Positions 37,742-46,990 of a stretch of DNA of 64,000 nucleotides are shown one piece after another. A program made the position numbers and the translations under genes. Source of the DNA: Entomobacter blattae (lineage in GTDB: Bacteria > Pseudomonadota > Alphaproteobacteria > Acetobacterales > Acetobacteraceae); assembly GCF_014672835.1 (NCBI RefSeq), contig NZ_CP060244.1, positions 2,149,001 to 2,213,000 of the forward strand, given 5' to 3'. The notes below the pieces were generated by a model that made no database searches, was not told the DNA's origin, and worked only from the letters and a program-made list of their open reading frames with translations. How positions within the stretch are numbered: the stretch's first letter is position 1; each line of letters begins with the position of its first letter.

Positions 37742-38761
37742 ATGAACTATCCATTTACAGACCCGTTCGGACGTCACATCACCTATCTGCGCATTTCTGT
37801 GACAGATAGGTGTGACCTACGCTGTACTTATTGTATGGGCAAAAAAATGTCTTTTCTGCCCCGCGATGAGCTCTTAAACTTTGAGGAGCTCTCCACGCTC
37901 AGCAAAGTGTTTATCGAATGTGGGGTACGCAAAATTCGCCTCACAGGAGGAGAACCCCTAGTACGGGCAGACTTATGCGCTTTTGTACAGTCTCTTACCC
38001 CTTGGCTCAATACAGATAAGAGCAAACCTGGACTTGATGAAATTACCTTAACAACCAACGCCACCCTGCTAGAGCGCTATGCCAAACCGCTTTATCAGGC
38101 CGGAATACGAAGGATCAATATCAGTCTTGATACTCTCCGCCCAGACCGTTTTACCGCCATTACCCGTGTAGGTAAACTTGACAATACCCTTAAGGGTATT
38201 GAAGCAGCCTTAGAGGCTGGTTTAAAAATCCGGATCAATACGGTGGTTCTAAAAGGATTAAATGACGATGAGTTTGATCACCTCATCGAATGGTGCGGAC
38301 AAAACCAGATGGATCTTTGCTTGATAGAAACCATGCCGATGGGACAAGTAGAGGGAAACCGAATGGATCACTACTTACCCTTGGCAGAAGTTAAAAATAC
38401 CCTCCAGAAAAGCTGGACCCTCCTACCCACGACCCATTCAACCTCGGGGCCTGCTCGCTATATGACCCTTCTGGAAACCGGCCAGAAAATAGGTTTTATT
38501 ACCCCCCTCAGCCATGGTTTTTGTGAGGCGTGCAATCGAGTTCGTCTCTCTTGTACAGGGGTCCTTTACACGTGCCTCGGCCAGGAAAATAATTATGATT
38601 TTCGGACCCTCCTTCGCAGTCACGCAAGCTCCGATGAGTTAAAACAAGCTTTATTTACCGCTATTCAACATAAACCACGTGGGCATGATTTTGCTTTTGA
38701 TCGCCTTAATAAAACCACCCAAGGGCAAATAAAACGCCATATGAACGTTACAGGCGGGTAA
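37742..38761 (+). CDS. moaA: GTP 3',8-cyclase (molybdenum cofactor biosynthesis)
   Basis: MoaA is a radical-SAM enzyme that starts molybdopterin synthesis from GTP. From the ATG at 37742 the protein is 339 residues and begins MNYPFTDPFGRHITYLRISV. The N-terminal cluster motif is CDLRCTYC; the second cluster ligands are in FCEACNRVRLSCTG; the C-terminus ends in the essential Gly-Gly (NVTGG). A 45-codon upstream extension in frame is not conserved. Other moa genes are not in the window. It is followed after 8 bp by a methyltransferase gene, probably in one transcript. Confidence 0.95.
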   Translation: MNYPFTDPFGRHITYLRISVTDRCDLRCTYCMGKKMSFLPRDELLNFEELSTLSKVFIECGVRKIRLTGGEPLVRADLCAFVQSLTPWLNTDKSKPGLDEITLTTNATLLERYAKPLYQAGIRRINISLDTLRPDRFTAITRVGKLDNTLKGIEAALEAGLKIRINTVVLKGLNDDEFDHLIEWCGQNQMDLCLIETMPMGQVEGNRMDHYLPLAEVKNTLQKSWTLLPTTHSTSGPARYMTLLETGQKIGFITPLSHGFCEACNRVRLSCTGVLYTCLGQENNYDFRTLLRSHASSDELKQALFTAIQHKPRGHDFAFDRLNKTTQGQIKRHMNVTGG

Positions 38762-38769
38762 TACCGTAA

Positions 38770-39672
38770 ATGGATACCCCTTATCCTATTCCCCAAGTTT
38801 TTGACTATAAAGCCCAACAAAAGTTTCACAACCGGGCTAGCCGTAAAATCGCCCACGTTTACCCCATTCTTCAGCATGCAGCCTCTCTCCTGATTGAACG
38901 ACTGGACGACATTACAAGGCCCTTTAACCTGGCGTTGGATATTGGCGGAAGAGGCGTGGTTGCCCCGTTATTGGTTGAACGGAAGATTACACCCATTACC
39001 ATTGATTGCTCTATTGACATGCTCAATAAGCAGGCCGGGTTAAAACTTTGTTCTGAAAATGAACTTCTTCCCTTTGCCCCAGCAAGCTTTGACCTTGTCA
39101 TTGCTTCTCTCTCCCTCCATCAAGTGAACGATATTCCAGGCCTGTTCAAACAAATACGTCATATCCTTAAACCAGATGGCCTGTTTCTGGCCAGTTTGCC
39201 CGTACTTCCCAGCTTTTCAGAATTAAGGGAATGTCTTATGCAAGCAGAAGAGACCCTTTGTGGGCGTATCTCTCCACGTATCATCCCTTTTCCCAACCTT
39301 CAGGCCTGTGCGGGCCTTCTGCAGCGGGCTGGCTTTACTTTGCCAGTTGTCGATTCTGAAATCATTAACCTCTCTTATCGCAACCCCCTCTCCATCCTGC
39401 GCGACCTTCAACAAGCAGGGGAAAGCAATGCCCTGACCCAACGGAGTAAATTAATCCCTCCCAAGGGCCTTTTTCCCCTAGCCCTTAGCCTTTTCGCTGA
39501 CCGATATGGCAAGAATGATCCAGTCCCCTTACAGCTCCATATCGCTTGCCTCAGCGCATGGAGCCCTGCTCCTACCCAACCCCAACCCTTGACCCGCGGC
39601 GAATTTACAACCTCTTTTGAGGATCTGATCGCTTCCCTACCTGACCCGCCAAGTGAATCTTCCTCCTCATAA
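38770..39672 (+). CDS. SAM-dependent methyltransferase, BioC/NDUFAF5-like
   Basis: The 300-residue protein begins VFDYKAQQKFHNRASRKIA and has a class I SAM fold with ALDIGGRGVVAPLL as a modified motif I (GG in place of the usual GCG), the PFAPASFDLVIASLSLHQVND post-motif and LKPDGLFLASLPV. This arrangement (VFDR..., SLSLHWVND) is shared with the BioC and NDUFAF5 family; NDUFAF5 hydroxylates an arginine of complex I subunit NDUFS7 during assembly. Either role is possible. The tail is Pro/Ser-rich. It follows moaA by 8 bp. Confidence 0.8.
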   Translation: MDTPYPIPQVFDYKAQQKFHNRASRKIAHVYPILQHAASLLIERLDDITRPFNLALDIGGRGVVAPLLVERKITPITIDCSIDMLNKQAGLKLCSENELLPFAPASFDLVIASLSLHQVNDIPGLFKQIRHILKPDGLFLASLPVLPSFSELRECLMQAEETLCGRISPRIIPFPNLQACAGLLQRAGFTLPVVDSEIINLSYRNPLSILRDLQQAGESNALTQRSKLIPPKGLFPLALSLFADRYGKNDPVPLQLHIACLSAWSPAPTQPQPLTRGEFTTSFEDLIASLPDPPSESSSS

Positions 39673-39793
39673 CCCAGAGCTGCATAACCTAGGACTGCAT
39701 AACCAAGAGCTGCAAGAAATCCACATCCAAAACCTGCCCTCAATACTCGCATTCGCTCTGGATCACTCTAGACCACTCTGGCCCACTCTGGCA
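39668..39793. repeat. Two short tandem arrays (15 bp x3 and 10 bp x4)
   Basis: Three copies of CATAACC-AGAGCTG (15 bp, 39668-39712) begin at the end of the methyltransferase gene. Four copies of a 10-bp unit CACTCTGGCC and variants lie at 39754-39793. The rest of the 394-bp gap to argG shows no gene; a T-rich region just before argG probably holds its promoter. Confidence 0.75.
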
Positions 39794-40066
39794 GCCCACT
39801 TCTGGAGCACTCTGGGGTGCGTGGTTTTGAGGTGGTCTTCAGCCAATCTTTGAGAAGTGATGCTCACTTGATCGGCTGTCCTCTGGTTGGCTTTCTTTTA
39901 GGCAGGTACTTTCAAAGAGAAGATTTTCGAATAATATAAAAAAGCTCTTTATTTACTAAGCTGTCAGGGCTAAAAAACAAAAATACTTTATGCTTTTTGG
40001 GTGGACAACAGAAAACCTCAAAAGCACAAGCAAAAATAGATTGATCAATGTAAGGGCACTGCTTGT

Positions 40067-41302
40067 ATGGCTGGTAAAGAAACAAAACATAACATCAAGA
40101 AGGTTGTTCTGGCTTATTCCGGTGGCCTTGATACTTCTGTCATCTTACGGTGGCTCCAAAAAAACCGTCATTGTGAAGTCGTAACATTTACAGCAGACCT
40201 CGGCCAGGGCGAAGAGCTGGAACCTGCCCGTAAAAAAGCAGAAATGTTCGGTGTTAAGGAAATTTTTGTTGAAGACCTGCGCGAACAATTCGTTAAAGAC
40301 TTCGTCTTCCCCATGTTTAGGGCCAATACCTTGTATGAGGGGCAGTATCTTCTTGGTACCTCCATAGCACGCCCCTTGATTGCCCAGCGCCAAATCGAAA
40401 TTGCCGAAGCCGTAGGCGCAGACGCCGTAGCCCATGGCGCAACAGGAAAAGGGAATGATCAGGTTCGCTTTGAACTGGCTTACTATGCCTTAAAGCCCGA
40501 TGTTACCGTTATTGCCCCCTGGCGGGAATGGGATTTGACCTCGCGCACAAAGCTGCTGGCCTTTGCTGAGGAAAACCAAATTCCCATTGCCAAGGACAAA
40601 CGCGGGGAAGCCCCATTTTCCGTAGATGCGAACCTACTTCATTCCTCTTCGGAAGGAAAAATCCTTGAAGATCCGGCCCTTCCCCCCGATGAAATTGTCT
40701 TTCAGCGGACCATTTCCCCAGAGGCGGCTCCAGATACCCCTACAGAAATCAGTATTGATTTTGTCCACGGGGACCCCGTTGCCATTAACGGTGTTAGTCT
40801 GTCTCCCGCTTCTCTTCTCACTCGTTTAAATGAACTGGGCAAAGCCAATGGGATTGGCCGGCTGGATTTAGTAGAGAATCGGTTTGTAGGGATGAAATCC
40901 CGTGGGATTTATGAAACCCCGGGGGGCACCATTTTGCTCGCTGCTCATCGACATATGGAATCCATTACCCTTGACCGTGAGGCAGCCCACCTTAAAGATA
41001 GCCTGATGCCCAAATATGCCGAACTTATTTATAACGGTTTTTGGTTCTCACCTGAACGGCGCATGCTGCAAGCTTTGATTGACGAAAGCCAACATTTCGT
41101 CAACGGTCAGGTGAGGTTAAAGCTGTACAAGGGCAATATTATTGTTACGGGCCGCGAAAGCCCCAACAGCCTCTATGATACCCGCGTTGTAACCTTTGAA
41201 GATGATGAAGGCGCCTATAACCAGGCGGATGCGCAAGGCTTCATTCGGCTTAATGCCCTCAGATTACGCCTAAGCGCTATGGCTGGGCGTAAAAATACTT
41301 AA
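40067..41302 (+). CDS. argG: Argininosuccinate synthase
   Basis: ArgG joins citrulline and aspartate using ATP in arginine synthesis. The 411 residues are of normal length. The N-type ATP pyrophosphatase P-loop is [30 protein letters not shown] and the YETPGGTIL segment are also family signatures. It stands alone; argH is not in the window. Confidence 0.97.
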   Translation: MAGKETKHNIKKVVLAYSGGLDTSVILRWLQKNRHCEVVTFTADLGQGEELEPARKKAEMFGVKEIFVEDLREQFVKDFVFPMFRANTLYEGQYLLGTSIARPLIAQRQIEIAEAVGADAVAHGATGKGNDQVRFELAYYALKPDVTVIAPWREWDLTSRTKLLAFAEENQIPIAKDKRGEAPFSVDANLLHSSSEGKILEDPALPPDEIVFQRTISPEAAPDTPTEISIDFVHGDPVAINGVSLSPASLLTRLNELGKANGIGRLDLVENRFVGMKSRGIYETPGGTILLAAHRHMESITLDREAAHLKDSLMPKYAELIYNGFWFSPERRMLQALIDESQHFVNGQVRLKLYKGNIIVTGRESPNSLYDTRVVTFEDDEGAYNQADAQGFIRLNALRLRLSAMAGRKNT

Positions 41303-41455
41303 TCTCTGCATATTAAAGTAACCAGCACGATAAGAGAAATATGTTTTTGAAGCAATTTCTGTTATCGTTGTTATCATTGTTATCGACACAAGGTATTTTA
41401 TAACGCCTTTTAACCCTTGCCGATCCAGATAGCCCATAAGAATAGGTAGAAGCAC

Positions 41456-41998
41456 ATGTCCATTTACTCCTCTCCCCGGCAAACTACGAAACGCCCCTTC
41501 CTCTCTCATGTAAAAAAAATCGGCATATCGCTGGCTTTGGCTTCAACTCTTCTGGTTGTTGGTTGTAGTGACGGCCCTAACGACGACGATGAACCTGATA
41601 TTAACCCAACCACCTTCATGCAGCATATCCGCAGCGAAAAGGGCGTTGTAACCCTCCCCAGCGGCTTAGCCTATAAGGTTATCAAATCTGGAGACAAAAC
41701 AGGGATCTCCCCTCAGAAAGGTGATCTGATCATGGTTTCCTATGAGGGGCGTCTACCAGATGGCATTATTTTTGATAGCTCCAATAAACATGGTGAAGAT
41801 TCCGTGATACAGATGGAACTTGACGGGATGATTGATGGCTGGATGCAAGCCCTCCCCATGATGCACACTGGAGATACCTGGATGCTCTATGTACCGCCTG
41901 AACTGGGTTATAAAAGCCGCTCGGTTGGTGTTATTCCCCCTAATAGTCCCTTAATTTTTAGCATACAGTTAGTAGGGGTTGACAAGCGCAAACACTAA
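41456..41998 (+). CDS. FKBP-type peptidyl-prolyl isomerase, lipoprotein
   Basis: The 180-residue protein has a lipoprotein signal peptide with lipobox LVVGC (Cys about residue 36), so it is probably an envelope-anchored folding catalyst. The FKBP domain (about 75-178) shows KVIKSGDKTGISPQKGDLIMVSYEGRLPDG, split here as GDLIMVSYEGRLPDG, then IFDSS, VIPGW-like IDGWMQALPMMHTGDTWMLYVP and LGYKSRSVGVIPPNSPLIFSI. Substrates are unknown. Confidence 0.92.
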   Translation: MSIYSSPRQTTKRPFLSHVKKIGISLALASTLLVVGCSDGPNDDDEPDINPTTFMQHIRSEKGVVTLPSGLAYKVIKSGDKTGISPQKGDLIMVSYEGRLPDGIIFDSSNKHGEDSVIQMELDGMIDGWMQALPMMHTGDTWMLYVPPELGYKSRSVGVIPPNSPLIFSIQLVGVDKRKH

Positions 41999-42121
41999 CC
42001 TGTGTTTTGGTGGATGCAGCTTTACGGCTGTATTCTCCTTAAAAGAGTACCGCTCATCACGGTGCTATTAAACCCAAATCCTCTTTTTCTTGACTAATCT
42101 TTTTTCGGTAGGGCACCTTTT

Positions 42122-43117
42122 ATGCCACGTATTTTTTCTGGAATTCAGCCAACCGGAATTCCCCAGCTTGGGAACTATCTTGGTGCCATTCGCAACTGGG
42201 TTCACCTACAAGAAGAATTCGAATGTCTCTTCTGCCTGGTGGATATGCACGCCATCACTGTATGGCAAGACCCTGCTAAGCTTAAGGAGCAGACCCTTCA
42301 ACAGGCGGCTATTTTGTTAGCTGCCGGCATTAATCCAGACCAACATATTCTCTTCAATCAATCTGCCGTCTCAGCTCATGCTCGCCTTGGTTGGATATTC
42401 AGCTGTATCGCGCGTATCGGCTGGTTGAACAGAATGACCCAATTTAAGGATAAAGTCGGAAAAGACCGTGAAAAACATTCAGCCGGTCTCTATGTTTACC
42501 CTACGCTCATGGCTGCGGATATCTTGGCTTATAAAGCAACCCATGTTCCCGTAGGCGATGACCAAAAACAACATATTGAACTCGCTAATGATATTGCCCA
42601 AAAATTCAATTATGACTACCAAACCGAGTTCTTTCCCCAAATAAAAGCCCTTATTCCTCCAGCAGCAGCACGGGTTATGAGCCTACGAGATGGGACAAAA
42701 AAAATGTCCAAATCCGATCCCTCTGCGCAAAGCCGTATAGAACTTCTTGATACTGCGGATGATATTGCCCAAAAAATCCGCCGCGCAAAAACCGATTCCA
42801 ACCCTTTACCTGGTACAGTGGCTGCCCTCAATGAACGCCCAGAAGCCCGAAACCTAGTAGAAATTTATGCAGCCCTTTCTGGAGTCTCCGTAGATAATGT
42901 TTTATTACAGTTCGAGGGTAACGGATTCGGCCCCTTTAAGGAAAAACTTACAGAACTGGTTGTGGCAACCATAGATCCCATAGCCCAGAAGGCCCGCAGC
43001 TACCTTAAAGACCCCGATCACATTAAAACTATTCTTCATACGGGTGCTGAGAAAGCAAAGGCCATTGCAGATCCCATTGTTGAAGAAGTCGAAAAAATTG
43101 TTGGCTTTATTCGCTAG
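42122..43117 (+). CDS. trpS: Tryptophanyl-tRNA synthetase
   Basis: Class I synthetase charging tRNA-Trp. The 331-residue protein has the HIGH-type motif as PTGIPQLGNYLGAI, the conserved VYPTLMAADILAYKATHVPV and GDDQKQHIE segments and the KMSKS loop KKMSKSDPSAQSRI. It begins a plus-strand run with yjbQ, comF, grxC and pgl, and has its own terminator. Confidence 0.97.
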   Translation: MPRIFSGIQPTGIPQLGNYLGAIRNWVHLQEEFECLFCLVDMHAITVWQDPAKLKEQTLQQAAILLAAGINPDQHILFNQSAVSAHARLGWIFSCIARIGWLNRMTQFKDKVGKDREKHSAGLYVYPTLMAADILAYKATHVPVGDDQKQHIELANDIAQKFNYDYQTEFFPQIKALIPPAAARVMSLRDGTKKMSKSDPSAQSRIELLDTADDIAQKIRRAKTDSNPLPGTVAALNERPEARNLVEIYAALSGVSVDNVLLQFEGNGFGPFKEKLTELVVATIDPIAQKARSYLKDPDHIKTILHTGAEKAKAIADPIVEEVEKIVGFIR

Positions 43118-43141
43118 CATTCCACTTTCTGTTGCCCCCAC

Positions 43142-43169
43142 TCTCTAATACCTATTAGAGATTCTTTTT
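43142..43169 (+). terminator. Terminator of trpS
   Basis: TCTCTAATA pairs with TATTAGAGA (tight loop) followed by TTCTTTTTA, 25 bp after the trpS stop. Confidence 0.75.
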
Positions 43170-43303
43170 ACCGTGCCTTCTTTTGCGGAACTGGCTTTAT
43201 CGCCTTTTATGAACCGCACTGTATTTTTTGCGTTCCTGTTTTATCCGATCAACCCTTGATAAAACACCCCATTTCAACCAACCCTAAATAACCTTACTGA
43301 CCC

Positions 43304-43723
43304 ATGATGAAACAAAGCTTCCACCACCTCATTCTTTTTTCACAGGGAAAATCCCTTCTCCCCTTTACCCAGAAAATTAGTGAATGGATAACCTCTACCT
43401 CCATTCAAAACGGACTGCTTACCTTGTGGTGTCGTCATACCTCTGCCTCATTGACCGTGCAGGAAAATGTTGATCCTACCGTTCGGAAAGACATTCTAGC
43501 CTTTTTTGACAGAATTGTCCCAGAAGGGAACCACTATGCCCACAGTCTTGAAGGGCTTGATGATATGCCGGCACATTTATGCACCATGCTAACCAATACC
43601 CACCTTTCCATTCCTATTGAAAATGGAAAAATGGTTTTAGGAACATGGCAAGGAATTTACCTTTTTGAACATAGGCGCCATAGCCATGAAAGGGAGATTG
43701 TTCTCCATCTCATGGGTGAATAA
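43304..43723 (+). CDS. yjbQ: YjbQ/UPF0047 family protein
   Basis: The 139-residue protein has the UPF0047 core with HTSASLTVQENVDPTVRKDI, the histidine-rich EGNHYAHSLEGLDDMPAHL and the ending LGTWQGIYLFEHRRHSHERE. Family members are reported to have weak thiamine-phosphate synthase activity; the biological role is unsettled. It sits between trpS and comF. Confidence 0.92.
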   Translation: MMKQSFHHLILFSQGKSLLPFTQKISEWITSTSIQNGLLTLWCRHTSASLTVQENVDPTVRKDILAFFDRIVPEGNHYAHSLEGLDDMPAHLCTMLTNTHLSIPIENGKMVLGTWQGIYLFEHRRHSHEREIVLHLMGE

Positions 43724-43777
43724 TCCCAATAAAAACTAGATTTTCGTTTTATAATCGTGATAATATAAAGGAAATGA

Positions 43778-44668
43778 ATGAGTGACCTTTTTGAAAGGCC
43801 CCCATTCAGAGTTGTTACTTTTGGTCATATAAACCCAATACCGTTAATGCGTGAAAATATCCTTTCTTTTTTCTCCATTGGAAAAAAAATAGCCCTGGAT
43901 TTTTTGCTTCCTCCAGTGTGTTTAAGCTGTTTTGCCCCCACTGGGCAGGCTAAGCTTTTATGCACCCAATGTTTTGCCCAACTCAGCTTTATCAGCGAGC
44001 CTTTCTGCCCATTATGTGCTCTTCCCCTGCCCTTCTCCCTTGACCCTCCCCCAACAACTCTTCTGAAGACAGAAACTCCATCCAACCCCGCCTCTCCCTG
44101 CCCCTCTTGTGAACAGGCTCCTCCGCCTTGGGCACAGGCACGAGCAGCCCTTTTATACGATGAGGCCGCAAAAAAGATTATTCTCCCCCTGAAATACGCC
44201 GATAGAACAGAACTCGCCCCATTCCTTGCAAATATTCTTGCTATGGTAGGCAAAGACATGTTGAGCCAATATCATGCCCTTGTTCCTGTTCCCCTTCACA
44301 AGACACGGCTAAGACAACGCTACTATAATCAAGCCGCTCTTATTGGCCATTCCCTCTCCAAAGTCACAGGGCTTCCTCTTATCGTGGATGGTTTGATAAG
44401 AAACAAAAAAACCCCCTCGCTGGAGGGCTTAAATCGACAAGAGCGCACAATCATAATGACCGATGCGATTCACATAAACCCGCAACGCCAGGCAGCCCTC
44501 CTCAATAAAAAAATTATCCTGATTGATGATATTATGACGACAGGAGCGACCCTAACAGCCTGTTGTCAAGCGCTTGCTCCCCTTACGGAATATAAACCTG
44601 CAATTCTTGTAATGGCCAGAACTCCCCCACCAGATATTGCCAGACCCTATAAAGAAAGCCTAACATAG
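43778..44668 (+). CDS. comF: ComF family phosphoribosyltransferase-like protein
   Basis: The 296-residue protein has the ComF layout: an N-terminal zinc-ribbon-like region with CxxC pairs (CLSCF, LCTQC, CPLC, CPSC) in residues 48-115, then a phosphoribosyltransferase domain ending in the PRPP loop ILIDDIMTTGATLTACCQAL. YNQAALIGHSLS is another family motif. ComF supports DNA uptake during transformation in competent bacteria; here it may do this or serve an unknown role. It is followed by grxC, an order common in Alphaproteobacteria. Confidence 0.92.
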   Translation: MSDLFERPPFRVVTFGHINPIPLMRENILSFFSIGKKIALDFLLPPVCLSCFAPTGQAKLLCTQCFAQLSFISEPFCPLCALPLPFSLDPPPTTLLKTETPSNPASPCPSCEQAPPPWAQARAALLYDEAAKKIILPLKYADRTELAPFLANILAMVGKDMLSQYHALVPVPLHKTRLRQRYYNQAALIGHSLSKVTGLPLIVDGLIRNKKTPSLEGLNRQERTIIMTDAIHINPQRQAALLNKKIILIDDIMTTGATLTACCQALAPLTEYKPAILVMARTPPPDIARPYKESLT

Positions 44669-44768
44669 CCATTGCACGATAATATGATGGCATAAAGCTA
44701 TTTTTTATTATTCTTAACCATCTTATAGTGAGTCAAAATAAGATTATATTCAGCCAATAAGGATTAGT

Positions 44769-45026
44769 ATGCCTAAAATAGAAATATACACACAACCTTT
44801 TTGCCCCTATTGCAAACAAGCCTTGGAACTTTTTAAGCAAAAGGGCGTGACTGTCCAGGAAATTTCAGCCCCTCGCGGTACACCAGAGCGAGAAACCGCT
44901 ATAGAACGTTCTGGAGGACGGAAAACCGTTCCACAAATTTTTATTGATGGAAACCATATTGGCGGTTGTGACGATCTGATCGCCCTTGACCGTAAAGGTG
45001 GGCTCGATCCCCTTCTAAACCACTGA
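44769..45026 (+). CDS. grxC: Glutaredoxin 3
   Basis: The 85-residue thioredoxin-fold protein has the dithiol active site QPFCPYCKQA, the cis-proline segment RKTVPQIFIDG and the glutathione-binding GGCDDLIAL. It reduces disulfides with glutathione in the cytosol. It follows comF. Confidence 0.96.
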   Translation: MPKIEIYTQPFCPYCKQALELFKQKGVTVQEISAPRGTPERETAIERSGGRKTVPQIFIDGNHIGGCDDLIALDRKGGLDPLLNH

Positions 45027-45105
45027 ACCGGCTATTTTTTATACTCTTGGAGACTATTTCCTCACCTGACCCCCCACAATATCATTCACAACAAATTTCC
45101 ACTCC

Positions 45106-46395
45106 ATGAAGCATGAGAATACCATGAACAAAAATCTGATATCACGAAGGTCTTTTGGTTTGAGAATGTTAGGTACAAGTATTACGGCCTCTTCCTTACT
45201 CCCCGCATTAACAAAAAAGCTCTATGCAGCCCCCCTTCCCGCGGCAGCTGTTAACCCTCATGACCGTATCTTATGCTTTGTAGGAGGCTATACAGCCCAT
45301 CGTCCCAAAGGAACAGACGGCAATGGGCCAGGGATTACCGTTTTTGAAATGGACCGTAAAACTGGCAACCTCTCTCCCATTAGCGTCTTTACCGATATTG
45401 CCAGCCCCTCTTTTATTACCTTATCCCATGACAAAAAATTCCTTTACGCTGTCAATGAAATTGATGACTTTAATAAAGAGGGGGATGGTTCTGTCACCTC
45501 TTTTTCAGTGGATCCTGCATCAGGCAATTTGCAAAGGTTAAATGTTGTCAGCTCAGGGGGGGCTGTTCCTGCACATTTAAGTGTAGACCATTCGGGGAAA
45601 TATGTTCTGGTCGCCAATTATGTAGGCGGGAGCGTGGCAGTGCTGCCCATAAAGCCTGATGGCTCTCTGGATCAGCCCGTAGAAGTTATCAAAAACACTG
45701 GCCCTCGTATGCCAGAACGGGCAGAGGATAACCCACCAGGAAATTTTGCCATAAGTGACCATACCTCCTCGCATGTCCATATGGTTCAATCCGATCCCAC
45801 TGGGCGTTTTGTTGTTGCAGACGATGCAGGGCTCGACCGTATCTATGTCTGGTCTATCGATTCTAAAACAGGCAAATTAACCCCTGCTCAATACCCTTAT
45901 CTGGATATGACGCCAGGCTCTGCCCCCCGCCATTTTGTTTTTTCAAAAGACGGAAAACGGCTTTACAATCTTTGCGAACAAAATTCAAAAGTTGTCTATT
46001 CTCATTTTGATCCCACAACAGGGAAAATCACGCCTCAACAAACTGTTAGCACCGTAACCCCCCATTTCAAGGGAAGCACACTCGCTGCAGAAATTGTTTT
46101 TTCTCATAATGAAAAATTTATCTACGCCAGCAACCGGTTGGGAAATTCTATTGCCGTCTTCAAGGTAAGCCCCGATGGACTCTTAACCCTTATTGATGAA
46201 ACATGGATGCATGCCGACTATGGCCGAGCCCTTATGTTCGACCCCAGCGGAACATTCTTATTTTGCGCCAATCAGAAAAGTGATTCTGTTACTGCTTTTC
46301 GGGCCAACCCAAAAACAGGAAAACTCGATTTCACCTGGAATTTTACCCCCATTGGGAGCCCCACAACTTTCGAATTCCTGGTTGTGCCTAAATAA
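45106..46395 (+). CDS. Lactonase family protein (6-phosphogluconolactonase-like), Tat-exported
   Basis: The 429-residue protein belongs to the seven-bladed propeller YbhE/3-carboxymuconate lactonase family: VGGYTAH, ITLSHDKKFLYAVNEID, GDGSVTSFSVDPASG, NYVGGSVAVLPIKPDG, GSAPRHFVFSKDGKRLYNLCE. It starts with a twin-arginine signal (SRRSFGLRM followed by a hydrophobic stretch and LYAAP), so it probably acts in the periplasm, where acetic acid bacteria produce sugar lactones with membrane dehydrogenases. The periplasmic lactone substrate is inference. An ATG six codons downstream is an alternative start. Confidence 0.88.
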   Translation: MKHENTMNKNLISRRSFGLRMLGTSITASSLLPALTKKLYAAPLPAAAVNPHDRILCFVGGYTAHRPKGTDGNGPGITVFEMDRKTGNLSPISVFTDIASPSFITLSHDKKFLYAVNEIDDFNKEGDGSVTSFSVDPASGNLQRLNVVSSGGAVPAHLSVDHSGKYVLVANYVGGSVAVLPIKPDGSLDQPVEVIKNTGPRMPERAEDNPPGNFAISDHTSSHVHMVQSDPTGRFVVADDAGLDRIYVWSIDSKTGKLTPAQYPYLDMTPGSAPRHFVFSKDGKRLYNLCEQNSKVVYSHFDPTTGKITPQQTVSTVTPHFKGSTLAAEIVFSHNEKFIYASNRLGNSIAVFKVSPDGLLTLIDETWMHADYGRALMFDPSGTFLFCANQKSDSVTAFRANPKTGKLDFTWNFTPIGSPTTFEFLVVPK

Positions 46396-46434
46396 TTTTT
46401 TCTGGTTTTTACCTCCTAAAATGATACCCAATAC

Positions 46435-46468
46435 AAAAAGGAAAGCCTTTAAAGGCTTTCCTTTTTTG
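46435..46468 (+). terminator. Rho-independent terminator of the lactonase gene
   Basis: AAAAAGGAAAGCC pairs with GGCTTTCCTTTTT across a 6-nt loop and ends in T residues, 40 bp after the stop. Confidence 0.92.
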
Positions 46469-46675
46469 CTGACCGATATAAATGCCTAAAAATGGCAAAA
46501 CGCTTACCCAAGAAGGAATGTTTACGGGGTCTGATCACCTCACTGAGAAACACTATACGAGCCTCATGCAGATGCTACCCTTCTGCACCCCACAAAACAG
46601 ACTAACAGCCATATCCTAACCAGTCTCCCCATAGCACACCGCTTACGGTATTTCTTTCTGACAAAGTAATGGCAA

Positions 46676-46984
46676 GACACCGTAGTACCCCTTGAAGAAC
46701 TCTCCTATGAGTTTAGCCGGCTTGATATCTCCATCGCACCGCTAGAAATCGATAATGTTTTCTGTAATGCCAAGAGTGAAATCAAGTTTACCGAAGCAGC
46801 CCTTGCCAATGTCTGTTTCGTTGTCTCACCCACAGGGCCGTTCAAAAGGCTGGTTATCCATGGGAAAACCGGCTTCCTTGCGACAACCCCAGAAGAATGG
46901 GAACACTACCTGCTTGAATTGGTTGATAATCCTGACCTCCGCCAAAAAATGGCTCAGGCCGCTTATCATTCTGTAAGGTTATAA
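46676..46984 (+). pseudogene. C-terminal fragment of a glycosyltransferase
   Basis: The frame reads VPLEELSYEFSRLDISIAPL, then NVFCNAKSEIKFTEAALANV, VVSPTGPFKRLVIHGKTGFL and LLELVDNPDLRQKMAQAAY before a TAA. This is the nucleotide-sugar-binding end of a GT4-type glycosyltransferase (IAPLE, K-SE-K--EAA, SPTGPF, G-TGFLA). A TAA lies just upstream of the similarity and there is no start codon, so only about 100 codons of a longer gene remain. It abuts the hexose-phosphate mutase gene on the other strand. Confidence 0.75.
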
Positions 46985-46990
46985 GAACAG

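Noticed and set aside
46755-46976. 73-codon plus-strand frame
   Set aside because: Wrong-frame shadow of the glycosyltransferase fragment.
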